Shown here piece after piece: positions 23,343 to 33,781 of a stretch of 64,000 nt of DNA. Source of the stretch: Buxus sempervirens (Eukaryota > Streptophyta > Magnoliopsida > Buxales > Buxaceae); NCBI GenBank assembly GCA_947561395.2, contig OX387183.1, forward strand, positions 37,064,853 through 37,128,852, read 5' to 3'. The position numbers and the translations under genes were made by a program. Below the pieces are notes generated by a model. The model did not search any database, was not told the origin of the DNA, and saw only the letters and a program-made list of their open reading frames with translations. Each line of letters opens with the position of its first letter. The stretch's first letter is position 1.

Positions 23343-23995
23343 GCCATTGGATAGAGAATCTCGACACGGTTCCAACACAACTGAGTTTGCAGGAATCGGA
23401 GTCCGAATGAAGGTTCTGCGGGCGGTCAAACTTGAGCAGAGCCGAAAGTTGACTTTCTACTAAAATCCGATCCAGATGCCTACCCCTAGGTCATTGGATA
23501 GAGAATCTCGACACGGTTCCAACGCAACTGAGTTTGCAGGAATCGGGGTCGGATAAAGGTTCTGCGGACGGTCAAACTTGAGCAGAGCCGAAAGTTGACT
23601 TTCTGCTAAAATCCGATCCAGAGGCCTACCCCTAGGTCATTGGATAAAGAATCTCGACACGGTTCCAACGCAACTGAGTTTGCAGGAATTGGGGTTCGGA
23701 TGAAGGTTCTGCGGGCGGTCAAACTTGAGCAGAGCCGAAAGTTGACTTTTTGATAAAATCCGATCCAGAGGCCTACCCCTAGGTCATTGGATAGAGAATC
23801 TCGACATGGTTCCAATGCAATTGAGTTTGCAGGAATCGGGGTCCGGATGAAGGTTCTGCGGGCGGTCAAACTTGAGCAGAGGCAAAAGTTGACTTTCTGC
23901 TAAAATCCGATCCGGAGGCCTACCCCTAGGTCATGGGATAGAGGGCTCCGATACAATTCTAACGCAACTGAGTTTGCCCAGATCGGAGTCCGGAT
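23343..23995 (+). repeat. 146-bp U3 direct repeats of B LTR
   Basis: Copies start with ATTGGATAGAGAATCTCGAC near 23344, 23492, 23639 and 23784; a diverged last copy is near 23932. Each contains an AAAGTTGACTTT box and a GGTCAAAC word. Collinear arrays are in F (about 4019-4500), in B's 3' LTR (about 44627-45260) and inverted in C (about 32130-32640). Confidence 0.85.
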
Positions 23996-24330
23996 GGGGA
24001 AAATATGAGCTGACGAAGTTTCTGAGCAACAAAACCGGCGAACTGCGCACGTGGCAAAAGCTGCACACGTGGCGAGTTGCGCAGGAAAATATCTCGGGGA
24101 TCAAATCCATAAATATCCAAAATTTTGAAATATCCCAGGGACTAAATCTGTAAAAATCCTGGAATATCGGATTAAACCAAAAATTGCCAGGGACTAAATC
24201 TAAAAAAGCCGGATTTTTCGACCGGCTAGCAGCGGCATTAAATGATTTTTCATCATTTTGCCACTCGGGCGGACGTGGCAGGCGGGTATGCGCTCAGCGC
24301 AAGCTGAGCGGATCCCTTTTTTTTCTCGCC

Positions 24331-24338
24331 TATATAAG
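24331..24338 (+). promoter_or_regulatory. TATA box of B 5' LTR
   Basis: The word TATATAAG occurs in CGCCTATATAAGGCCG, about 1.1 kb into the LTR; its copy in the 3' LTR is at 45611. The downstream leader is conserved between both LTRs. Confidence 0.65.
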
Positions 24339-25149
24339 GCCGAGCGAGATTTCGCGCAAAGGGGTTGGATCATTTTCGGGGTTCGAAAAATTCTGGTTGA
24401 AGGCTTTTAGGTTGGAAAATTTTGGGGTTCGGGATTTTCGGTGCCGGCTTTCTTCTCTGGCGAAATTCTTTCCGGGGCAGAGAATTCTCACTCTCTGCTT
24501 CTCTCCAGGGTTGGGTCTTCCCACGGAGAACTAGTCCTCCTCGCTTGGCCTGAGTTAAAAGAACCCTCCCTTCTTCCTCTCCGATTATCTCACAACCGAG
24601 AAGACGACCAGTTGGTGAGGAGAGGTGGTGCTCTAGCGACTACTCGTGCGCTCCAAGGGACCCTCCGGCATATCCTGCAAGGGATTAAAACAAGGTAATG
24701 TTCCCTGTTTAATAAACGAGCTCATTTCAAGCTTTCAAGCATGACTAGGGTGTTTCCTGATTGTGCCAATTTATTTGCTGTTCATGCTTGATTGATTCGA
24801 AGGGGGAGCATGTTCCCCCATGAGTTCTTCATCTCTGTTGTATCCTGATAAAACCCCCAGTTCCCTTCTTGATTATTCATGTTATGTTAATTCAGGTTCT
24901 GTTAGTGTTTCGTTTGCGGATTTGTAGGTTTGCAGAGAGATTTGAGTGATGAGTGGTGAGGATATGTTAGGTTAGATTAATTTGAATGCATGTTTAAGTG
25001 TCTCTGGGGAGTCCGGGGAACACCTGGGAGGGCTTACAGACCCTAAAAACCAGTTAAAAAATTAAGTTTGAGCAACAAACCAGAATATCGGGTTTCGTAG
25101 GGGTATGCGCCGAGCTCTGCGAGCTCAGCGCACCCAAAAAAAGGTGAGC

Positions 25150-25455
25150 GGATCATTTTTTTAAGCATCCGCTGAGCTCGCGCCCACTTCCGTTTTTGGA
25201 TGCGCTCAGCTCGCGCTCACTTAATTTTGGATGCGCTCAGCTCGCGCTCACTTGATTTTTGGATGCGCTCAGCTCGCGCTCACTTGATTTTTGGATGCGC
25301 TCAGCTCGTGCTCAGCTCGCGCTCACTTAATTTTGGATGCGCTCAGCTCACGCTCACTTAGTTTTGGGTGCGCTCAGCTCGCGCCCAGTTGATTTTTGGG
25401 TGCGCCGAGCTCGCGCCCACTCGATTTTTGGGTCGCTCAGCTCGCGCCCACTTCG
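25150..25455 (+). repeat. 32-bp GC-rich array in B 5' LTR
   Basis: The unit is close to GATGCGCTCAGCTCGCGCTC plus ACTTGATTTTTG, about ten copies. The 3' LTR has the same array split by E (about 46450-46490 and 56246-56585). Confidence 0.85.
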
Positions 25456-26743
25456 CCAGTGGATCGTTTTTTTGGTTTTTTTCGGTCCGCCCTCCTCGCT
25501 GACCTTGCGCCTAGTGCCTGAGGTCGGCGCATACCCCTAAAAATGGCCGAATTGCCATATTTTTGAAAAATCCCGAAAATGCCCTTTACCGTACCGCGGG
25601 GGGCTTCGCCCTCCGCACCCCCCAACCCTGTTGTTCGCCGCGCGTCCAACTCATTCCCCGGGTACCTCCCCTTGGACCCAGTATAATGAGCCAGTTTTTC
25701 CTTGACAAAGTGTCAGTCTTGTATTTTTTTTGTGATTATTGCTGGATGTGAGTGCCATTTCCGAACCAAACCGAATAAAACAACAGGGTTTCCGGGTCAC
25801 CCGGAAACCCAACATGGGACTTGGACCCTCGGTCCAACTTGATTTCCAGTGGGCTTCCAACGGGGCCCACCCGGCCCAATAAACATGTATGCATGCAACT
25901 TATTCAAGATAAGCAAAATTAACCGATTAAACCGGTCGGGCCAAACCTAAAGCGGTCCGCCCGAACCAGACTTGTGAAATTGAAGCATAAAATGCATGGT
26001 TTGGCCAAAACCAATGGCAAGGGCCTACCGGGCCCACCAAAGCCCACCAACCGAACCAAGGAAGGGTGCAAACCCAAACTTCTGGTAACTTGGGCTTACA
26101 GACCCAGATTTGGACTACGGGCCCCAAGCCCAGTGTCCAACTCACTTTGGCAAATTAAAAAGATAAATCCAATAAAATTATTTGGCCACCATGTGGGCCC
26201 ACCTAAGGGGCCCACAAACCAATCCGGCCCACCTTTGCATGGAAAACACTTAATCTTCAAATCTGAACCTAAAGAAAAATAAATGCACTTAACCAAAGCC
26301 CAAAGGGCCCCTAGGATAGACAGAGGCCCACAAGGGCACACGGGCTTGACTAAGCCCACCAAGGACACCGTGGGCCTTCCAACGGGGACCACCCAACCAG
26401 ACTCAGATTACCTAATTAATCAAGATAAAAGCAATTAAAGGGACCCACACCACTCAGGTGGTCCCGCCAGGCTTAACCAAACTGGATATCGGATTAGGAA
26501 TCGGGTGAGACCAAAGTAAGCTGACTCAAACCAAGATAAACCTAAGGGACCAGTCACCCGACGGGGTGGACCGGGGTGTCTACGGACTTCCCCGGGCCGC
26601 AACCGAGACCCTACTTAGAATCTCAAAGCCGCAGACCAAAAGCCCTAATAGACAAGATTAGGCACCCAGGTGTCCGCTTGCACCCCATCAGGCGGTGGCG
26701 ACTTTGAACTTTCCCGTGCCGCGTTTCTGATGCGCGCACAGCC

Positions 26744-26762
26744 TGGCGACTCCGCTGGGGAC
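26744..26762 (+). other. Primer-binding site of B, tRNA-Arg(ACG) type
   Basis: TGGCGACTCCGCTGGGGAC lies three bases after the 5' LTR. Plant tRNA-Arg(ACG) ends in ATCCCCAGCGGAGTCG-CCA (known), giving 18 paired bases. Minus-strand cDNA synthesis starts here. Confidence 0.8.
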
Positions 26763-28270
26763 GGAATCAGCCCAGTAGGACCTTGGTTAGACGAGTCAGC
26801 ATAAAGAGAGATTTAGTTGATGTTTAGGGTTTCTTACTACCTCGTTTAGTAAGATACAAAATACGCGTAATTACGCGTTCTGGGGAGTCCTGTCAAAAGG
26901 ACGCGATAATTGCCTAAGGCAAGTGGGATTTAAGCTGTCCCTTGTGACCCCCCATTTACCTGGGGACTCTCCCGGAACCTCGTATTGCGTGCCAATTCTG
27001 CACCTTACTATACGAGATGGTAACAATCCCTTTATCAACAAAATCCAGACAAAATTCACCCGTGTAGACACAGCACGCAGCCCAACTGCACACATGGGCA
27101 CACCACCACACGGTGGATGGATTTTTTATTTTCCGTTCTTGTGTGATAAACTGCGTGGGGTGATACGCACGAGGGAGACTGCATGGATGATCCGACTCTG
27201 AATGAATGAGTGAATCGGATATTGCAACTTCTTTACCAAAACCTAGACCTCTCTAGCAGCCTACCCTTCTGATTCCTATGAACTGATCTTCGGGATGGTA
27301 TTAGCACCTACGCTCCCGTGGCTTGTCGGGGAAAGCAGGGTAAACCCATCCCCCCAGTTTTCTGGAGTCCATTAGCACCACTGGTTTCTTGCCGTGGCAC
27401 GCGAGGATCCAGTACTGGTCCAGACCCTTGTAGGCTTATGTCTCGGGCTGGGTATCCTTCCACACCTAGCGTTTCTATATAAACCACGCGTTGAGCATGC
27501 GAGGGTGAGTATGTTGTGAATGATGAATATAAGAGGAGTAAAATTGGAATAAAATCCAGGGTCCATTAGGGGCAGCAACCCCCGCCTTTTGCATCAAATT
27601 GAGTAAACCCTAGATCATGGGCGACCTCAGCCCTAATTTAGGAAGCTCACCTAATTTTGGTCAGGGGAACCACCCCAGATCCATGCATGGAGTCCTGTAT
27701 GCTATGGGTCTTGACCCATTAGAGTCCGCTGGGAGCACTTTAAGTCCAGATTGGTCTTTTAGAGCGGACGAAAGCCGGCTAGATCAGACAGACAGATGAA
27801 AGCATGCCAGATCAAAATAAAGGCACTAAACCCTAGATCTAGAAATTTTTAGCCTACCTGCTTGGAAAGCAATCTGTATCCTCCCTTTTGGCTCCCAACA
27901 GTCTTAAGGATGAATTTTTTTTGAAGTTTTTGGTAAAAATTCACCCTCGATGGCAAGTTGTAATTTTTGCAGTAGTCCGACACCGAAAGCAGATGAAAGA
28001 ACAGATGAAAGACAGAAAGACTGATCAGGACTTGAATGTGCTCCTCTACACAAGTATGTCTAGGAGTCGCGCCTTCATTGGTGCCAATCCTTCGGACCAC
28101 ACACCATGTGTGCCTGAGTTAAATTCCGCACTGTTTCTTGCTTATCTCGTGAAGCATGTTAGAACTGCTAGTGGTTAGTTCTTTTGTTTAAGATTATGCA
28201 TGTCTTAAGACTGATTAAGAGTTTGGTGTGGAACCTTAAACTGATTTGGAATTTTGATCGGATAGTTGGC
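26763..28270 (+). other. 5' leader of element B, no gene
   Basis: Untranslated sequence between the primer site and ORF1. It is similar in part to the leader of A (for example B 27250-27450 against A about 61600-61760, reverse strand). No uninterrupted ORF of note. If the conserved donor in the LTR is used, its acceptor may lie here, but I could not pick one. Confidence 0.55.
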
Positions 28271-29562
28271 ATGGCATCCTCATCCTCATCTGAGAGAACC
28301 CGTTTCCCTAGGATAGAGAAGTGTGCCTGGGATACCCCCTAGATCCGTTCCTAGACAAGGCAGCTCCAAGGGAGTGAGCAGATTGAATGAGAGCACAAAT
28401 ACCATATGGGACAAACTTTGTCCCTGTTAAATGTGCCGATCAACTGGGATATGATCCAAGCAGCATTGCTTTTCTGGGATCCCCAGCTTTCAGTGTTTCG
28501 ATTCGGGATCAATGAGTTGACTCCCACAATTGAGGAACTTGACCTGTTCCTCCGATTTCGCGACTTAGGAGAACCCGCTAGGCCAAGCCTCAAAGAAAGC
28601 TACAAGAATGAAGCTTGCGCTTTCTTTGGCCTCTCAAGGGGAGAATTCCAGACCTTAGGAGGTGACAAAGCAATCACTAGGGTCTCCAAAACAGTCCTTG
28701 CTGAAAAGATAAGAAACAAAAAGCAGGAAAGACCCCGGGCTTGGTTTGACACCTTCACCCTTGTGGTTCTGTCGCAAGTCTTCTTTCCAACTGGGGGAGA
28801 CACCATTAATTTGGTCCTCATGGAAATTGTAGATCAACTCAGGGTAGGATACCGGATCATGCCATTAATCCTAGCTTAACTGTTCCATTCCCTGACTTTG
28901 TCCAAAAACGGAACTTGGAGGCTTCAAGGGTGCGCTCCCCTTCTCCACATTTGGCTGCAAGACCACCTGATGATGTCATCACCAGTCAGTGCATATTATA
29001 AGACAACCGGCGACAACATCCATTGGTTGGCTCAAAGAGAGATCAAACCAGACCTACCCGCTCGTGAGGATTGGTTTAACCACTTTCTCCACCTGAAGGG
29101 AGAAACAGACATTAGATGGTGGGGTACATACAACATCCCCTACACCCCCATCATAGCTTTCAAGAAAAGAGAGGGCCTTTCCCTGATAGGACTCACCCAT
29201 GCCGTGCCGTACTATCCGATTCGTGTTCTGAGACAGTTTGGGAAACCGCAGGGAATCCCAGTCAAGGACGACATGAGCAGTTTGATTGGTCCACTCACTA
29301 AGGGACTAAGGACACAACTGCAGATGGAGTGGAAGATGGTGTGCATGTATCGGGAAGACGTCTTCACCGAATTACACTTTCAAGATTACGAGCAGTGGAT
29401 CGCTCGGGAATTTGGCCACGACGGCCCCCCACCTCTTCAGCCTGTCGCTTCAAGCGACATTCCAATTCCGCCCCCTAACACATATAGGGACAGGGTGGCC
29501 GAACTGCAGGAGATCCACTCCCGTATCCATTCAGCTTATGTGGATTCAGAACGGGAGAGTAG
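28271..29562 (+). pseudogene. ORF1 of element B, part 1 (DUF7745-like)
   Basis: Tat/Ogre elements carry an extra ORF of unknown role before gag; this one looks like the uncharacterised plant domain often annotated DUF7745. The first ATG is at 28271 (MASSSSSERTRF...). Recognisable blocks are LLFWDPQLSVFRFG, LTPTIEELDLFL, VFFPTGGDTINL, LHIWLQDHL, IRWWGTYNI and GLTHAVPYYPIRVLRQFGKPQG. Several in-frame stops interrupt it: TAG/TAA/TGA codons just after the start, and TAA at 28877-28879 where A encodes Gln. Solo LTR C cuts it after codon ...ESS. The joined gene would have 477 codons; no frameshift is seen. The segment after 29562 to 29680 in the same frame is C's LTR. Confidence 0.75.
29558..29562 (+). 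repeat. Left target duplication of C (AGTAG)
   Basis: AGTAG before the LTR is repeated directly after it at 32749-32753. Confidence 0.9.
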
Positions 29563-32500
29563 TGTGCGCGCGTGGGAAACGCGGCACGGGGTAATTCGGA
29601 GTCGCCACCGCCTGATGGGGTGCAGGCGGACACCTGGGTGCCTAATCTTGTCTATTAGGGCTTTTTGGTCTGCGGCTTGAGATTCTAAGTCTGTTCTCGG
29701 TTGCGGTCTGGGGAAGTCCGTAGACACCCTAGTCCGCCCCGTCGGATGACGGGTCCCGTGGGTTCCCTGGTTTGAGTCAGCTTACATTGGTCTCACCCGA
29801 TTCCTAATCCGATATGCAGTTTGGTTAAGTCTGGCGGGACCACCTGAGTGGTGTGGGTCCCTTTAATTCCTTTTATCTTGATTAATTAGGTGATCTGGGT
29901 CTGGTTGGGTGGGCCCCGTTGGAAGGCCCACGGTATCCTTGGTGGGCTTAGTGAAGCCCGTGTACCCTTGTGGACCTCAGTCTAGCCTGAGAGGTCCTTT
30001 GGGCTTTGGTTAGTTCAATTGATTTTACTTTAAGTTCAGATTTGAAGATTAAGTGTTTTTCATGCACAAGTGGGCCGGACTGGTTTGTGGGCCCCTAAGG
30101 TGGGCCCACAGGGTGGCCAAGTATTTTTATTGGATTTATCTTTTTAATCTGCCAAAGTGAGTTGGACACTGGGCTTGGGGCCCGTAGTCCAAATCTGGGC
30201 TTGTAAGCCCAAGTTACCAGAGATTAGGGTTTGCACTCTTCCTTGGTTCGGTTGGTGGGCTTTGGCGGGCCCGGTGGGCCCTTGCCCTTGGTCTCGGCCA
30301 AACCACGCAATTCATGCATCAATTTCACATAACAAGGCTCGGGTGGGCTGCATTGGGTTTGGCCCGCCCGGTTCAAATTGTTCATTTTACTTAAGTTATT
30401 TAATGGCATGCTTTGGTGTTTATTGGGCTGGGTGGGCCCCGTTGGAAGGCCCACTGGAAGTCAAGTTGGACCAGGAGTCCAAGTCCCACATTGGGTTTCC
30501 GGATGACCCAGAAACCCTATTGGTTTATTCGGTTCGGTTCGGAAATGGCATTCACATCTAGCAATAATCACAGAAAAAACACAAGATGGACACTCTGTCA
30601 GAAAAAAAACTGGCTCAATTCGGCTTGTTTGGGACCTGGCGCTCACTTCCTGAAGTGAGCGCCAGTAGGCGCTAAGAACCGGGCGAATTTTGGACCTGGC
30701 GCTCACTCGATACTAAGTGAGCGCGAGCTGGGCGGGAGGTGAGCGCGAGATGGGCGCGAGATAGGCGCCAGAATTCCACTTGGTTTTAAGTGAGCGCGAG
30801 CTGAGCGCCAAGTGGGCGCCAGCTCGGCGGGCAGTGAAATAAAACGGGCGCCCACTTCCTAAGTGAGCGCCAAGTGAGCGCCAAGTGGGCGGATACTCAC
30901 TGCGCTCTGTTTTTTCTCTCCAAACTCAATTTCCGACTGGTTTAACCTCTGTAACTGGTTTTTAAGCTTTGTAAGCACTTTCTGGGGATCCTTAGAACCC
31001 CAGAAGACTTCTAAACACAAATGGAAATTAACCTAACCTAACATATCCTCACCACTCACCACTCAAATCTCTCTGGAAACTTACAAATCCGAAACAAGGT
31101 ATTAACAGAACATGAATAAGCTTCCGAAATCAAAACCTAACTAACTATCATGATTAAACTTCCGAAATCAAAAGACCCTAACTAAACATGATTAAACTTC
31201 CGAAATCAAAACCCTAACTAACTATCTGAACATGATTAAACTTCCGAAATCAAAAAACCCTAACTAACAGAACATGATTATGAAGAAGGGAACAGGGGGA
31301 TTTTATGGGGTTACAACAACAGAGATGGAGAAATCATGGGGAACATGCTCCCGTTTCGAATCAAACACAAGTAATAGCAGTAAATAACAAAAATGCTAGT
31401 AAACAAGATGTCACACTGAACTTATTTATTTTGGGACAAGAGTTCGTCGGGAACATTACCTGGGTGTTTCAACACCTCTCCGAAATGGGTGAAGCCTCCT
31501 TGGAGCGCGGGAGCAGCCGCCGGAACAACACCTCTCCACGCCCACAGCAAGCTCTTCTTCGGGTTTGATGAGGAAGATGAGGAAGAGAAGGGGCAGGGTC
31601 TCGAACCAGGTAGAGTGGGGAAGAGGGAAATGAAATCCGGCAGAGTCGTGCCAACCCAGAAAGAACCAAGCTCGAAACCCTCCAACCAAACTTTTTCTCC
31701 CCGAAATTTTTCCCCTTTCAATAAAAAATCCCCGAACCCTTTGCGCGAGCACTCGCGCGGCTTATATAGGCAAGGGAGAAGGGGTGCCGCTCACTTTGGC
31801 GCCCAGCTCAAGGTGGGCGCATGCCCGCTCGCCACGTCCGCGCGAGCGGCATAATGATTAAAATTCATTAAATGCCGCCGCTCGCCGGTCGAAAAAATCT
31901 AAAAAATTCAGATTTAGTCCCTGACAATTTTATGTAAAATCCGATATTCTCGGATTTTTATAGATTTAGTCCCTGGGATATTTCGAATGTTCGGATATTT
32001 ACGGATTTGATCCCCGAGATATTTTCCTGCGCAACTCGCCACGTGTGCAGATTTTTGCCACGTGCGCAGATTGCCGGTTTTGCTGCTCGAGAATTTCGTC
32101 AGCTCATATTTTCTTTATCCAGGCTCCGATTTTGGCAAACTCAGTTGCGTTAGAATCGTATCGGAGCCCTCTATCCGATGACCTAGGGGTAGGCCTCCGG
32201 ATCGGATTTTAGCAGAAAGTCAACTTTTGGCTCTGCTCAGGTTTGACCGCCCGCAGAACCTTCATCCGGACCCCGATTCTTTAAAACTCAGTTGCGTTGG
32301 AACCGTGTCGAGATTCTCTATCCAATGACCTAGGGGTAGGCCTCTGGATCGGATTTTAGCAGAAAGTCAACTTTTGGCTCTACTTAGGTTTGACCGCCCA
32401 CAGAACCTTCATCCGGACCCCGATTCCTGCAAACTCAGTTGCGTTGGAACCGTGTCGAGATTCTCTATCCAATGACCTAGGGGTAGGCCTCTGGATCGGA

Positions 32501-32748
32501 TTTTAGCAGAAAGTCAACTTTTGGCTCTGCTCAGGTTTGACCGCCCGCAGAACCTTCATCCGGACCCCGATTCCTGCAAACTCAGTTGCGTTGGAACCGT
32601 GTCGAGATTCTCTATCCAATGACATAAAGTGAGGTGGCCAATTTTCACTTGATCAAAAAGTCAACTTTTCACCCCTTAGGGTTTGACTTTCTATCCAGGG
32701 TTTGTATTTTTGGTTTTTTTCTAGGAGCGCAAAAATGAGGTGCTTACA
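29563..32748 (-). mobile_element. Solo LTR C (3186 bp), Tat-like, minus orientation
   Basis: On the minus strand it starts TGTAAGCACCTCATTTTTGC (32748) and ends GCGCGCACA (29563). It is the same family as the LTRs of B and F, with an inverted 146-bp U3 array, a TATA box near 31762-31768 and a donor-like GGTAATGTTC at 31451-31460 (minus). AGTAG duplications flank it, and no internal sequence is left, so it arose by LTR-LTR recombination after insertion into B's ORF1. Several open frames in it (for example 30157-30561) are LTR translations. Confidence 0.93.
30636..30665. repeat. Perfect 30-bp inverted repeat in C
   Basis: Arms CTGGCGCTCACTTC and GAAGTGAGCGCCAG are separated by CT. It lies within the GC-rich part of the LTR matching the arrays of B and F. 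Confidence 0.85.
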
Positions 32749-32753
32749 AGTAG
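32749..32753 (+). repeat. Right target duplication of C (AGTAG)
   Basis: Identical to 29558-29562. Confidence 0.9.
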
Positions 32754-32895
32754 GCGGGCCAATATGGCCTTGCGGCATGAAATGTAATTAGTGCGCAAGC
32801 GCGCTGAGGAGGACCGACGTCTGCGGAACAAGCTTTTGCAAGCCTTGAGGAGGCAAGACGTGTCTTCCCACTATGATGATGACCAACCTAGATAG
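32754..32895 (+). pseudogene. ORF1 of element B, C-terminal part
   Basis: After solo LTR C the ORF1 frame resumes (RRANMALRHEM, an in-frame TAA, then LVRKRAEEDRRLRNKLLQAL and QDVSSHYDDDQPR) and ends in TAG at 32893-32895. A's ORF1 ends alike (...SHYDDDPPS). Removing C and one AGTAG copy keeps the frame exactly. Confidence 0.8.
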
Positions 32896-33241
32896 ACTTT
32901 GGCTTTGTTGTATTTTGATGAGCATGATGATGCACTGTGTGCCACGGCGGCATCTTTTGATTTAAAGCATGAATTTATTTTCACTTTGTTATGTATTGTT
33001 CAAACTTAAAAAAACAAGAATTTGAAGTGAAAGAATTAAATCCCTCCAATAGGGCAACTCGGTCTCCGACGGACCACCTCTTCTCAGATAATTGCAATAT
33101 TCCTGGTCGCTGCGACCACCTATTTCCTTTGATCGCATCTCTCTCATTGAGATCGTGAAACCCAGCAAGTGTTTAAAAACACCCAAGACCTTGAGCTCAG
33201 ATCACACCCGTCTGTATCTTTTCAAGATCATTCGGTCAAGC
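32896..33241 (+). other. Spacer between ORF1 and hairpin repeats in B
   Basis: Untranslated sequence without a recognisable gene; it corresponds in position to 59720-60086 of A. Confidence 0.4.
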
Positions 33242-33722
33242 CTGTAGGGCACTGAAGCCACCGGTGATTAAACCGGAGTTTGGTGGATGAACGTCCTGGC
33301 ATAGCCTTCCCCTTTGTGAGGCGCCAAAGTCAATGGTGATTAAACCAACGACTAGCTAAGGCACGCTCGAGAACTACTAGCCGAAGTTTTGGGGCACTAA
33401 AGCCACCGGTGATTAAACCGGAGTTTGGTGGATGAACGTCCTGGCATAGCTTTCCCCTTTGTGAGGCACCGAAGTCAATGGTGATTAAACCAACGACTAG
33501 CTAAGGCACACCCGGGAACTACTAACCGAAGTTTTGGGGCACTGAAGCCACCGGTGATTAAACCGGAGTTTGGTGGATGAACGTCCTGGCATAGCCTTCC
33601 CCTTTGTGAGGCATCGAAGTCAATGGTGATTAAACCAATGACTAGCTAAGGCACGCCCGGGAACTACTAGCCGAAGTTAGGCGCCGACGCCGCCAGTGAA
33701 TGAACTGGAGATCGGCTGAGGT
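33242..33722 (+). repeat. About 145-bp repeat units with GATTAA hairpins
   Basis: Three near-identical units start with GGGCACT near 33247, 33391 and 33537; a diverged one follows at 33680. Each holds CCGGT-GATTAA-ACCGG (33261-33276) and TGGT-GATTAA-ACCA (33334-33347), and the last holds CCAGT-GAATGA-ACTGG (33693-33708). The stems change in a compensating way. Confidence 0.85.
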
Positions 33723-33781
33723 ACGCCTGGGTGCTGCTTTTCAACTCACCCCCTGCGGAGACCCTGCATTTGTCCAACCTC

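Larger units (their letters stand above)
23217..26740 (+). repeat. 5' LTR of element B (3524 bp)
   Basis: It starts TGTAAGCACCTCATTTTTGC and ends TGCGCGCACA, followed after three bases by the primer site. It holds a U3 array of a 146-bp repeat (about 23343-23990, four full copies), a TATA box at 24331, a candidate splice donor at 24695 and a 32-bp GC-rich array at about 25150-25455. The matching 3' LTR is split by element E. Confidence 0.92.

Noticed and set aside
3895..26740. F 3' LTR and B 5' LTR as a pair of one element
   Set aside because: F's polypurine tract precedes its LTR and B's primer site follows its own; A's LTR and the exon region lie between them, and lengths and arrays differ.
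30157..30561. 134-codon frame in C
   Set aside because: It spans the LTR and is matched by similar frames in F and B on the corresponding strand; it is LTR text.
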